This document shows, piece after piece, positions 7,037 through 17,188 of a stretch of 25,696 nt of DNA. The first letter of the stretch is position 1. The number at the start of each line of letters is the position of its first letter. The notes below the pieces were generated by a model. It worked only from the letters and a program-made list of their open reading frames with translations, made no database searches and had not been told where the DNA came from. A program made the translations under genes and the position numbers. The stretch lies in contig BFEA01000002.1 of NCBI GenBank assembly GCA_003427395.1, positions 5,899,630 through 5,925,325 on the forward strand. Direction: 5' to 3'. The DNA is from Chara braunii. Lineage: Eukaryota; Streptophyta; Charophyceae; Charales; Characeae.

Positions 7037-8814
7037 CGTTCCCCTTTACCAAAAATAATCAATGGTTACCAATTGATCCCAACGGAGGAAGGTACAAACT
7101 GCCAAAAATTCTATAATTCCTCCCTGCTTCAATTATAAGGGAAAAAACAATACCCTCGAGATTTATCAAGGTATGACGTGAGAAGAATTATTGAGAGTGA
7201 TGCAACATGAAACGTTAAGACTGGGCGTGGTAAAGAACTAGCTGAAGAGGAATAATGTGAATGAAACAAGACTCCCCGCTTCCATTGCGAGAAAAAAACA
7301 ACTCACTCTAACCAACCCGAGGTAAACAGGAAGTCTGTAGACAGGGCGAGGTAGATTCTCGACTTGTCTAGGAGGCTTCTACCAGATATCTGTTTGGGAC
7401 ATGGCCTCAGTGAGCAATGCATCAAGCTCTCACTCTAATGACGAACTTCAAGGTACCTTCACGGTAGATGCTCCCCTGCATTCACCATCACGCGTAAAAT
7501 TAGGGTTTGCTTAGTTACTCTAACTCAGTAACTCGCGCTAGCGCATGCAACATAGGATTCATGAAAACCCAACAAAAAAAATATGTTTGGTTTGAACAGA
7601 ATCTATTTAGGATTATGAGCGTATGGTTTTTATACCTTCTGTAGGAGCAAGATTCTTTGCAAAGTTAAAAAACGACAAAAAAAAAACAAAAAATAATTTT
7701 TGAGAATCATTGGAAGTGGCAAGGAAAAAATCAGGTTTTCCACAATAAATCCTTACTAAGCGAAGTATTCTATATTTAAAAATTAAAATATACATTTTTT
7801 TATTATCTCAAAAGATCATGTGTATAGTTTGTGGGCAAACTTTTTTTTTTATAATGTTTTTTATTTTTTTTTTCTTTCATTTTTTTATTTTTAACTTGCG
7901 TTTGACTAAGAATTTGAAGATGTCTATGAGACAAAAGTTATTTGTGCTATTATTTTACATAACATAAATTTTTTAGCAAGAAGTTTATTGTTAACTTCAA
8001 AATTGTTTTATAGAGTCTATAAAATGTTGGAAACGACATATAGCCCTATATGCCAGAATTCACTAAAACTGTTTTTTTACAACTTTCGAGTTTGTTTTAT
8101 TGGAGCTCTGTTTTTTCTGTCAATCTATTGAGAATGACTTATAGTCCTATAATAGGCTCTTTGCAAGCAAGAGTTTTCCTCGACATTTTGAGGATCGTTT
8201 GACCGTTTGCCTGATTTTTTGCTTTCTCATTTGGAAAGTGGTCGGAAATGTATTTTTTTTTTTAACCAGAGATAGAAGTTTGAGTTCTAATTTTTCACTT
8301 TACACAAAATGTTGGGTTTTGTGGTTTTATATGGTTTTCACGAATCCTGTGTTATGCACAAACTGTGTTGCTGACAACTCGTTTCGGTCGGCCCTACAGG
8401 TGCCTTCTTAGCTGTCACACTATCCAGTTGCCTCAAGTAATCGGTGCAAGTGGAACATGGTCTAAATTTCCTTGTTGATGTAATGAATTATTTGTCTTCA
8501 TTATATATATAAAAAAAATATATTAACAGCCAAAAGGCTTCGACACACCATAATGATTGACAAAGAAGAAAAATGCGAGTGCACATTTCCAAAGAAGGTG
8601 AAAATGCTCATTCATGACTATGAATGATCACAGATGTATCTTGCCACCTTCTACGGGATGATACACTCACATTTCCCCCCCCTTGAGAGTGTTGTTACGA
8701 GGCTTAAAGCCTAACTATCGCTTCTTCACTTCTAACAACAGACTACAGTGATGGCCAAAAATAGAGGATTAAAAAAAAGAAGAAATCTAGGATCCGGTGA
8801 ATTGAGATTTCCTT
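7037..8814. other. AT-rich noncoding region
   Basis: No convincing gene. Composition shifts to strongly AT-rich, with long T-runs at 7840-7900 and 8250-8265. A perfect 7-bp inverted repeat, CATATAG CC CTATATG, lies at 8037-8052, and a related TTATAGTCCTATAATAGG lies at about 8140-8157. The T-run clusters may be tails of old insertions. Possible upstream noncoding part of the minus-strand gag element between 7037 and about 7500. Confidence 0.5.
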
Positions 8815-9039
8815 GCTGGGTGGGGTGAAGTGTTCAGTTGGTTGGTAAGGCACACAAGTGGCATTAAGGAGGTCTTGGGTTCAATCCCCATTATACCTTT
8901 CTGGGCATGCTGGCGCCCGCCACCTAGAGATAGCCCGTTGGTCCCCATAATTGACATTAAAAAATAATCTCTGCTGATTTTTATAGAGGGAGGGGTAATC
9001 GGGGAGACGCAACAAGTGGCCACTAAAATGGTTCTCGAT
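8815..9039 (+). mobile_element. SINE copy 2, 3' part lost at element B
   Basis: The same SINE family as at 583-967, on the plus strand. A-box-like TGTTCAGTTGGTTGGTAAGG is at 8831-8850 and the B box GGTTCAATCC at 8878-8887. The body follows copy 1 through GGCGCCCGCCACCTAGAGAT and TCTGCTGAT as far as GGTTCTCG (about 9031-9038). Exactly there TGTGACG, the edge of element B, begins, and the remaining ~150 bp with the conserved tail are missing. I did not find them on the far side of element B. Confidence 0.8.
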
Positions 9040-9053
9040 TGTGACGTTCAACC

Positions 9054-9338
9054 TCACGCCCTGCGCTGTTTTCCAGCCGGAGTGGTAACATATGTGGAAT
9101 AGGCATTGGAAGAACAACAAAATGGGGGTTGCCAATGATTTTTGGGAAAACTAGGTGTGGGGACACAGACATAACTGAAATCACCCGTGTGGTTCCGGTT
9201 TAGTGAGAAATGACCATAGTTGTGCAGAAAAGAAATAACATGCGCCGCTTTCAAACGTTCATTTAATCCAAAAAACATCTTTGAACTTCCATGCGAGCTA
9301 CTCAACGTCTTTTCGAATGGAAAGGTGAGGGTACACAC
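9054..9338 (-). pseudogene. C-terminal frame of element B
   Basis: A 94-codon minus-strand frame ending GCG TGA at 9056-9054, 14 nt from the TGTGACG edge, exactly as in element A. FPKNHWQPPF near its end matches LSKNPWHTPF in A, and B then has about five extra codons. The upstream part has no clear match. It has the same phase relation to the CxxC frame as in A. Protein unknown. Confidence 0.35.
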
Positions 9339-9357
9339 GTGAGATTGCGTTTTCGAA

Positions 9358-9690
9358 TTAAGTCATGGCGTATTTGTTACAAAGCTCGGAATCTGACGTG
9401 GACCCAGATGGTCTCAGTCTAGTTGCTATTTCCTTGTATTCGTCCTCGCCATGTGTCCGGTAATGGAACCCCTTTTCCCGATAATGCTCAGTGAGGTGAC
9501 AATCGCTACACAAAGTGTTGGGCCAACGAGGTGCCACCGTCGTCCACGAGATGATAATCAACTCGTTAAGAGACAATAGCAATGAGTACGGAGGAAAGTG
9601 AGTATCAGTAATAACAAAATCGGCGCCTACGAATCATGAGCACCGTGTTTCAAGAGGGAAATAGTAAGAGTCCGCCGATCTTGGGGACGA
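9358..9690 (-). pseudogene. Broken homologue of the element A protein
   Basis: The minus-strand frame reads FPPYSLLLSLNELIIIS then WTTVAPRWPNTLCSDC, followed by YR, F.YRTHG, LRPSGS and SDSELC, and matches residues 117-211 of the element A frame. The CxxC cysteines are encoded at 9510-9508 and 9501-9499. An in-frame TGA interrupts it near 9632, and similarity further upstream continues only after a phase change, so the copy is dead. Most identical residues use different synonymous codons in the two copies. Unknown function. Confidence 0.45.
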
Positions 9691-9820
9691 CTTCTTGTAC
9701 GTCTCACTCACATAAATATATTATTTCCTCGTTGTTGGAAACGGGCGTGGCGAGGATGTGGGAAGTCGACGCCCGCTCGGATCAGGGCAACCGGTCCACA
9801 TCACATAAGCGAGGATGATC

Positions 9821-10254
9821 ACGTATGTCCAATCAATCAAATACAAATAACCAAATAGACACCATGATATGCATTATGCATTATCTTCCGCTCATCGTGC
9901 AAATCAATCCAAATTGTAAGTCCATGCAATCCAATCAGTCTAGTGAAATATCATTCTACATTTGTGTAAATAGTTAAGTATGCATCGAAGTGATCACATT
10001 AAATTTTTCCTTGATCTTCGTTACCGGGTAACAACTCAATAGATACATGCGTATGAGAGATCATTCATGCATTGATCATCGAATATCGAGGAGCAGAGAG
10101 AGAGACAAATAAGATTGCTTGTTCCTGCTGGTCTCTTTAGACTCAATGATACTCGTCCTTACGAGATCCGATTAAATCCAATGAGACGAGCACGACAAGA
10201 CCATGAGAGTTGATAGGGACGAGGGAGTTACTAAAACATTCATGAAGAAAATAT

Positions 10255-10256
<2 letters not shown>
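9821..10256. other. No gene seen
   Basis: Unassigned, moderately AT-rich sequence with many CAATC/ATCA words (for example CCAATCAATCAAA near 9829). It may include the distal part of element B. No ORF of interest, no terminal repeats. Confidence 0.5.

Positions 10257-10322
<66 letters not shown>
10257..10322. repeat. (AG)n microsatellite, about 33 units
   Basis: An uninterrupted AG repeat of about 66 bp followed by an imperfect AAGAAAG-rich tail to about 10350. The apparent Arg/Glu-repeat ORF over it is a product of the microsatellite, not a protein. Confidence 0.95.
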
Positions 10323-10326
<4 letters not shown>

Positions 10327-10350
10327 AAGAAAGAGAAAGAAAGAAGGAAA

Positions 10351-11139
10351 ATGAGGTCGAAGGAGGGAGACAGAGTGGTAGCTCGACCGAAGAAGGGGAT
10401 TAAGACAAATGAGTTATGACCACACAAACCGTCGTGAACTTAGCTTCCAATACAAGAAGAGGAGGAACTGAAGATTGAAGGCGCATAAGCCTTCTGCTAT
10501 CTCACTATGGTCTTGTGCCATACAACCACTTATTTATACACACCTTCCTTATGCTGATACTAACGATCCTGGCCACTGTCGACCGGTAGAAGTGATATGT
10601 CGCCACGCCGATCGGACCCTGTACCTCGCGCCGTGTCTGTCACCCACGGGAGGGTCGGTCGGGGCTCCTGTAACCTGCAAGAAAATAGTTAGTCCACATC
10701 CACATAAATAACGATCGGGATATAGACACAACCACACGTCTATCCTAGTCCACCGTATAGAAGGAATAGAAAGTATGTTTTCATTTAGTCGAAAACAATC
10801 AGGTTCGCTGCATTATTCCCAACCCCAGAGATGGCTCATGAACCCAAGTCGGGAAAATCGGTCTGAGTTCCGATTGACCTTACAGACAGTCTAGGGCGAA
10901 TCCTTCGCCCGATGGGATGTCGCCGGTAACGGGCCTGCTGATCCCATGAAATAGTGCTTGAACTCTCAGTGTCCGAGGCAGAATCGAGGGTCTACCATGA
11001 CCGCTGATCGTAGTCAAGTTTCCCTTATCACTTTAGGGAAAAAAAACCTCAGCCCGTGCTTCGAACCAAATTCTCTCTTTCACCGTAGTCCCCGCGGCCC
11101 AAGGTTTCGACTTTCTGATTCTGTTATCCTGGTCCCGGC
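10351..11139. other. Unassigned region with a small perfect hairpin
   Basis: No gene recognised. A perfect 7-bp stem with a 3-nt loop, GGGCGAA TCC TTCGCCC, lies at 10894-10910. Sequence becomes GC-richer towards the minisatellite that starts near 11140. The short ORFs on both strands have no recognisable content. Confidence 0.4.
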
Positions 11140-11695
11140 CTGGTTCCAGAGGCTCAAGCCTGCTCTCAAATGCCCGTCTTGACCGGAAGGCCTCGGCCTG
11201 AATTCCAATGTCCCAACCTGTCCTCAAATGTCCGGCCCAGTCGGAAAAGACCTGCTTGACCCAAGTCCCGGCCTCGCTCAAGTCCCAGTCTCGACCAAAC
11301 TTCCGGCCCGTCAAAAGTTTTCGGTCCCATCCGAAGTCCTTGTCCCGTCCTAAGTCTCTGCCCCGTCCAAGGTCTCGGTCTGTTCCGAGTCCCGATCTCG
11401 TCGCGAGTCCTGATCTCGCTCGGTCTATCCCAAAACCTCAATCTTTGACTGAGGTCCCGACCAGCCCACAACCCCGACCCGGCCCGAAGTCCCGAACTGT
11501 GCCCATCGTCTCAGACTAGCCCGAAGTCCCAAACTGACCCAAAGTTGGATCTGGCCCGAATTCTGCTTCTACCCAAAGTTTCGGTCTTGTCTGAAGTCCC
11601 GGTCCCGTCTACAGTCCCGGTCCCGTTCAAAGTCCTGGACCCGTCCGAAGTCCCTGTCCCTTCCAAATTCCCGGTACCTTCCAAAGTCCCGAATC
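11140..11695. repeat. 18-bp minisatellite, degenerate tandem array
   Basis: Tandem units of 18 bp around the consensus GTCCCGGTCCCGTCCGAA. Clean phasing is visible at about 11313-11420 and 11590-11690 (for example GTCCCGGTCCCGTTCAAA, GTCCTGGACCCGTCCGAA, GTCCCTGTCCCTTCCAAA); between them units are eroded. Because 18 is a multiple of three, open frames appear on both strands: a VPVPSK-like hexapeptide on plus and a DRDFGR-like one on minus. I regard these as by-products. Such arrays are common inside or beside plant LTR elements, but the host element is not identified. Confidence 0.8.
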
Positions 11696-11852
11696 TGGAT
11701 AAGTGTGTGCGTGTAGGCGCTAAGCCGAACCGGGCTATCCGTCGGCGCCCGCTCTTTCACTTGCACATAGTGATCCGCTTGGGCAGATATCTATGTGTTT
11801 GCGCGCGTGCTTGTTGTCGCACACCTGCACTCCCCTGGTTCCGTGCGCGTCC

Positions 11853-12150
11853 CCCCCGTCACTGCGTTCACGCTCGTGTGTTCGCGTGATCCTATCCTGA
11901 TCCCGCAGCGTGTGCACGTGTGCGCACATGCTCACTCGCTCCTACCTCGATCGAGCGGTGTGTGAGTGTGTGTGCGGGTGCTCACGCCCTCCTATCCCGA
12001 TCAGACTATGTGTGAGCATGTGCGCGTGTGCTCACTCCCTCCTATCTCGATCGCGCGGAGTATGAACATGTGCGCGCTTGCTCGCGCGCTCCTTACCCAA
12101 TCATGCGGTATGTGAGCATGTGCGCGCGTGCTCCTAACCCAAACCGTGCG
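11853..12150. repeat. 50-bp tandem array with alternating purine-pyrimidine tracts
   Basis: Four units of exactly 50 bp at 11903-11952, 11953-12002, 12003-12052 and 12053-12102, with partial units on both sides. Each unit has a GTGTGAGCATGTGCGCGTGT-like half and a CTCCTATCCCGATC-like end. The first unit contains 24 bases of strict purine-pyrimidine alternation (11908-11931), a Z-DNA-prone composition. A related core (GCTCCTATCCCGAACC) recurs in the 42-bp repeats at 20879-20970. Confidence 0.85.
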
Positions 12151-13550
12151 TTGTCGGTGCGAATACCCTTACAAGGGTATCCGCCCTGGTTTTGCAAGTA
12201 ACAAAAACTAAGTTAAAGTTCAGGTATAAGGCGCGGCGATGTCTATGGTTTACAGTAGGTTGGGTGGTTGACTAATTTAAAGAGTGTATGGGCGCGCGGA
12301 CGTGAGGCGCGTGTGATCTTTTTATTTGTTAATGATTGAAGAGTCGGCGTGATCACCGACCCAAATTTTATTTCTGATTAAATTAGGATTAAAGAGATTA
12401 TGTCTCGCTGATTGATGCGCTGACTGGTGACTCGTGCTTACGTACGGAGGACGACACCGACAATAATGTGATGTTGAAGACATTTTGGTAGAGTTGCACG
12501 TCGTGAAGTATCTATTTACTTAGGTGTCCGTCACAACTAGACTCGGCTTTGGGCCTAACACTATTGGTTATAGCGTCGAACTTTCAACAGGGAGATTCAG
12601 GGATCGAGATCGAGCGGCGACGACGCAGGGATATCAGAGTAGTGCGAAGGGACCAAGGGGTTGAGGGTTCGGCGGGCCTATCCCTCTTGGTTTTGCTGTC
12701 GGCGGCGTTGGAACGGTGCTAGTGGTTTCATTTTTTCCCTTGTTCACCGTTTTCTGACGACTAAAAGTCTCTAAATATTGTATTATTTACTGTCATATTA
12801 TTACTACTTTTATGAGTTGGCGCTCCTTGACTCAGACGCAACACCGGATCTAGAGGCAGTCGCGGAGGTCAAGGGCACTGAGCGCGGACCACGTTTTACG
12901 GGCATACCGCCCACCAATCGTAGGTCTGCTACGGAAGGTTTGACCGTGAGTATGTCCATTAGGCAAGGGGTGCCAATGAGACGTTGCCGTAGTATTAACT
13001 GTGCGGCAAGTTGTTCCAGCAGCGGTTCACATGGGGCCTTTTTCCACTTCAGCTTTCAAATCTGCATTGGGACTGCCTCAATGAGGCTCAAGCTGCAAGC
13101 TTGCAGCAGGCTAGGGCGCTGTGGGGAAAACTGCAGCGGTACCACTGTATTTCGCCCGTCGGACCTGAAGGTAGGGGTGAAAAACTGATCGAACCGTCTA
13201 GTAGTTGACTTCCCTGGAGCTTCCCTTGAGACCGCCGGTACTGCTCTGAGCGCTACCCGACTGTCTGTGGAATCGGTCGCTGTCAAAGAGCAACGTTGAT
13301 CGGAAAGAGGAGCAGTTGGGACTGTCGGGCAGATAGGGCCGGGTCGCTGCGACTACCAAGCGTTGCGCTAGCAACAGTGGGCGAGGCACAACAATGAAGC
13401 AACGGGGCACTAAGGCAGGGTACGGGCGCAGTTGGAGGGGGAATGCACCCGAACGCGATTTGCGCTGAATCCATTCGCAAACGAAGCTGTCTGGAGTGAT
13501 AGCTATGGCAGGGATGATGGAGGCAAGGAAATACAAACCCCACTTGATTC
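12151..13550. other. Unassigned region, near-palindrome at its start
   Basis: A near-perfect palindrome, ATACCCTT AC AAGGGTAT, lies at 12163-12180 just after the 50-bp array. Beyond it there is no recognisable gene. A plus frame at 13011-13208 (LNEAQAASLQQARALWGKLQ) looks protein-like, rich in Gln, Ala and Leu, and might be a retroelement fragment; overlapping frames on both strands look incidental. Confidence 0.35.
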
Positions 13551-14630
13551 CTAACAGAATCGAGTGAGGTAGACTGTTACGCTGGGGTTTTCAGGGCTTG
13601 CAACCCCGAATCTGTGTTCAGATTAGGATGAAAATTAGTGGTTAGGAGGTTAGGAGAGAAAAGAGCAGCACGAGAGATAGCGGGAGTGAGAAGGAGGGAG
13701 AATAAGGAAATGCTTATCTCCCTCGTTTTCGACTGGATTTAAACGAGGGAGGGCTAAATCTCAGGGTTTTTGGACAAGGCGGTTCGGGTTGGTGTAGTTA
13801 GTTTTGGGTTTAGTTGATTAGAAGTCGAGCTAGATAAAGAAATCGGTGCGCCGGGATATGGAGGAGAGGGGTAAGAAAAGAGTAGGAGGATTGAGATTAC
13901 TACTCAAATTTTGGAGGAATCAGTCAGGGAGAGAATCGAGGTAGGGGTTTTAACGGTAAGCGAATCCGTTGGCAAAGTCGGATTCAAGAATTAGTGCGTG
14001 GTTTCAGAGGTATGAGTATTGAAGACTGCGCCTGGGAAAACAAGAATTTCGAAAAATCAATGTATCTTTCCACGTTCTGGCGGAAGATTCATTATCATTT
14101 CGATCAAATTTGTAAGTAAGTGCGGAGGGGATGAAGATTTCAACAGCGGACAGGCTCTCTGAGCGACGGAGCGTTGTGAAGAGAGAGCAGAGAGAGAGAG
14201 TTAGAGGGAGATGGGGCGCACGTACCTAAGACTGCGATGGGGCGAGGAGACAGCGAACGACGTAGATAGGTGAGCGGGGTGAGGGTATCAAGTGGGGTGA
14301 GCACACTTACCTGGGCAGGGTGTATCTGACTCATATTCGGGTGGAGAAGTTCATCGATTTTGCTCATTCTATCGAAGGAAGTACCCCCCCCTCTATCTTT
14401 CAGCGTGCATGGCTGAACAACGTCGTATGTTTCCATGCTCTAGCGGAATATTCATTCCGATTTTGCTCATGGAGGTGGCATCAACAGAAAAAATATCGCT
14501 GACTTCCAACTTATTTTCGTAGCGCTGTCCAACTTATGCACGCCGCAAGGGCTGTGACCAATTGTGAATGAGGGTCTTCTGCTGTGTTCAACTAGTTATC
14601 AACATGATCAACTTTTTTTCAACGGGTCGA
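13551..14630. other. Unassigned region with a 10-bp hairpin and a short dispersed duplication
   Basis: No gene recognised. A perfect 10-bp stem, TCCCTCGTTT/AAACGAGGGA, with a 12-nt loop lies at 13719-13750. A ~45-bp segment at about 14060-14108 (TTTCCACGTTCTGGCGGAAG) recurs in altered form at about 14428-14475 (TTTCCATGCTCTAGCGGAAT), roughly 365 bp away in the same direction. Confidence 0.4.
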
Positions 14631-14638
14631 ACATGCTC

Positions 14639-14735
14639 TCCAACAGGTTTCCAACTTTTAGTGAACGACTCCAACATCGTTTCGTACAGGCCTCCAACAT
14701 GAACCAACACGTTTCCAACATGGTTTCGTACTGCG
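14639..14735. repeat. Phased TCCAAC repeats, about 21-bp spacing
   Basis: TCCAAC begins at 14639, 14650, 14670, 14693 and 14714, with spacings of 11, 20, 23 and 21 bases. Two of the longer units share CATGGTTTCGTAC/CATCGTTTCGTAC. This is a short, degenerate tandem repeat spaced at about one or two helical turns. No protein is implied. Confidence 0.45.
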
Positions 14736-14739
14736 GGTC

Positions 14740-15088
14740 GGTACTGCGACAATGCGTTTTGTTGTGGTGTTATTTGACCCCTACTGAGGGAATTATTTTT
14801 ATATCGCAGTGTTTTTTGTCGGCGTTCCAATTTCGACTACCTGGGATGTACTTGATCGTTTTGTCGTGGTCGTCGACAACTGGGGAGTGGCGTTGAACAT
14901 TGTGAACTTCAGCATACTTTGGGCGAAATCTTGCCTGCCGGGCAGACCGTCGCGATTTGAATTTGCGTGGGGTTTGTGCGCCGCTGGGGCCCCTTATAGA
15001 TATATATGTTATTAAAAGATGGGTATTTCGGTTGCCGTACAACCAATGCAATTGCCTTATGAATCTGGATAGGGCGGCCTGAAATCAC
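14740..15088. other. No gene seen
   Basis: Unassigned sequence between the TCCAAC repeats and SINE copy 3. Overlapping short frames on both strands carry no recognisable motif. Confidence 0.5.
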
Positions 15089-15430
15089 TTTTTTATTTTG
15101 TCATTACACTATTACGGGGAACCCAGCAGCAGGCGGGCGACACAAGGCACGGGTCAGGCACTGCAATCAAAACTGAACTGCCTAGTCCCCATGTTACTGT
15201 GCCTCCTCTTCGGCCGCCTCCCCCTTTTGAACATCAGCAGTCTTTTGTAAGTGGCAGTTAGGGGGGACCAACGACATATCTCAACGTGGCGGGCGCCAGG
15301 CTTCGGTGAGGATGGTACGTGAGGCCAATGGGGATTGAACCCGAGACCTCGTGAAATCCACTTGCCTGCCTCAACAACTGCGTTAGGCCGGTGGATCAGG
15401 GGCCCTGTATCAACAGCTGACGTGGTGCAC
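15089..15430 (-). mobile_element. tRNA-derived SINE, copy 3
   Basis: The same family as copy 1, on the minus strand. The tail (T-run at 15089-15094, then the complement of the conserved GTTCCCCGTAATA end at about 15109-15122), body blocks (GAACATCAGCAGTCT at about 15229, GGCGGGCGCCA at about 15288) and B box (complement GGATTGAACC at 15332-15341) are clear. The A box near 15371-15390 is eroded. Length is about 340 bp. The short ORF over it is incidental. Confidence 0.82.
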
Positions 15431-16939
15431 AAAAAACGGCAGTGAAAACAAAGGTGTCAGCCAATGTTTTTTTTTGGGGGTAACTTCGGCGCAGTCATGA
15501 AAACAGTTTGTAATTGCACTTCGGCCAATCCCCCAAATACAACACCCCCCACGAGACCCTAGCCGACCCGATACGTAGGTCATGTACATTCACCATTACC
15601 GGCCCCATGATGTGGCGAAGTGGCGGGTGTTTCCTCTGTGCGGACACTAAGGGAGATGCACGAATCCAGCCGAGACATTGGCCAAGTACTTGGAAGCAGT
15701 GAGAGGAATACTTACTTGGTTGGAAGTAGTAGATAACTCCGCGGTATTGCAATAATTTCATTCCGATTTGGCCCATCCTAGTGATTGAGGCAATGTGAGC
15801 CTGACCACGGACTGGATACTTACTTGGAGGCCACGTGGGGTTAGGAGAGGCAGAGCTGAAGGTATGCTTGCTAGACTGTGTGTGGCCATCGTATCGAGCC
15901 TAGTAGAGAGGGCCTGACTGTAAGGCTGCTGACCCTACGTATAGTTGTGGGCCGCCGGCCTCCTTTGGCCGGAGCAGCAGAAGACTAAGGAGTGTTGTTT
16001 TGTTTGTCGGCAAACATGTTGCACTTGCATGGCCAGCTGGATCGCACGGTTGCTTCCCTAAGGAAAGACAGGGAGGTTTGTGATGCTGACCCAACCCGTA
16101 TCCTGAGCTGCGGCCAATGCGTTTGGGTCAACGGGCATGATGGAGTGGTCAGACGCCAAAAAGAGGGGGATTTCTTTGGGTACTGTTGTGCTTTGGTTGC
16201 TGTCGTATTCCAGTGTGGAACGATGCAAATTTTTAGATGCCTTTACGGATCGAAGAGGATTACCGCATCACACTGCGCTCGACCCAACTCATTATCACTA
16301 CTACCATTCGAGTAGAGCACGCGAGGGGATATTGCTGCGAATTGGAAGACTGTCAATAAATCAACAGTTGAAAGTTGAGAGTTTTATTTCGGTTTGACCA
16401 TACTACTGCATGTTCTGGCTACCATTGCCGGGCCCTCAAGCGTATCAAGGCAACAAGGCCCTCTACTAGGAGTTGAGTCAGTCCCCCTCCTGTATCTCGA
16501 GCGTCTGAAACCCCTACTTCCGTCCTTCTTACTCCAAGTCTAATCCTGTTCTGAGAGGAAAGCGGCAGGCGGGATTGCAACCCTTTGGACCACAGCAAGA
16601 CTCTGTCGGGAGTTAGCCCACCGATTGTAGGAGCTCTGCCGGAACTCAGGAGGAGTTCTGGAGGCAGGAAACTGAGAGGTAACCTTTTGCTTTCCTTCTA
16701 TAAACCCAATTATAATCCTTATCTGCATTCCTTGTTATGTTTTGACTGAGTATATACTGTGTGCATCCTTACTTTGACTTTCAGTTTGACTTTCAGGACA
16801 CGAACCTGACTAAGTAAAGGGATGTATGTGCGATGTCAGTTTCAGTTTTATTGTTTGACTGAAAGGAGACTGTGGGATTGCATCTGAGGGAAGGATGGGA
16901 GAAAGACAGTATTGTTTGTTTGACTGGGTCTATCAAAGG
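15431..16939. other. Unassigned region, no gene
   Basis: No recognisable coding content. Plus and minus frames of 60-107 codons overlap without known motifs. From about 16400 onward the sequence (direct CTTTGACTTTCAG repeats at about 16772-16797) grades into the hairpin-repeat region and may belong to the same long element. Confidence 0.4.
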
Positions 16940-16974
16940 CTGGGCAAGTCTCCATAAGTTTAGGGGACGCCCAG
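16940..16974 (+). repeat. Hairpin repeat H1
   Basis: Stem CTGGGC (16940-16945) pairs with GCCCAG (16969-16974) around a loop containing the family core TCCATAAGTTTAGGGGA. The stem sequence differs from the other copies but still pairs. Confidence 0.6.
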
Positions 16975-17002
16975 TGCTATGTTTATTTTGAATTGCCTAG
17001 AG

Positions 17003-17038
17003 AACCAGACATGTTCCATAAGTTTGGGTGGTCTGGTT
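17003..17038 (+). repeat. Hairpin repeat H2
   Basis: A perfect 8-bp stem, AACCAGAC (17003-17010) with GTCTGGTT (17031-17038). The 20-nt loop is ATGTTCCATAAGTTTGGGTG, the best example of the family consensus. Confidence 0.75.
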
Positions 17039-17079
17039 GCTCTGACTTGTGAGGGCTGACTCTGATTGACTTTTCGAGG

Positions 17080-17113
17080 ACCAAGCACGTTCCATAAGCT
17101 TGGGTGACTTGGT
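17080..17113 (+). repeat. Hairpin repeat H3
   Basis: Stem ACCAAG (17080-17085) pairs with CTTGGT (17108-17113); it extends to 9 bp if one A is bulged. The loop keeps GTTCCATAAGCTTGGGTG. Confidence 0.65.
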
Positions 17114-17160
17114 TGCCTTATTTACTTTGAGTTTCTTTCAGTTTTATTTGGTTCTGAACG

Positions 17161-17188
17161 AGGAGGCCTGAGCATGTTCCATAAGTTT
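17161..17188 (+). repeat. Hairpin repeat H4, right arm missing
   Basis: The left arm and loop start (GGCCTGAGCATGTTCCATAA) are present but no complementary right arm follows; the sequence changes to AT-rich DNA after about 17185, so this copy is truncated. Confidence 0.5.

Larger units (their letters stand above)
9040..9820 (-). mobile_element. Element B: second, more decayed copy of element A
   Basis: It starts with TGTGACGTTCAACCTCACGC at 9040 and shows the same order of conserved blocks as element A: edge, GCCAATGATTTTTGG (about 9133), then the CxxC-coding region at about 9379-9690. The distance from the edge to the CxxC codons is about 460 bp here and about 435 bp in A. The right end is undefined; 9820 is a guess based on fading similarity. 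It truncates SINE copy 2. Confidence 0.55.

Noticed and set aside
10203-10403. 66-codon Arg/Glu-repeat protein
   Set aside because: It is the translation of an (AG)n microsatellite.
11208-11889. Pro/Ser/Lys-repeat proteins on the plus strand
   Set aside because: They follow the 18-bp minisatellite phase; equally long frames exist on the minus strand.
13056-13543. Overlapping minus frames of 76-112 codons
   Set aside because: They overlap each other and plus frames, with no motif and no homologous copy.
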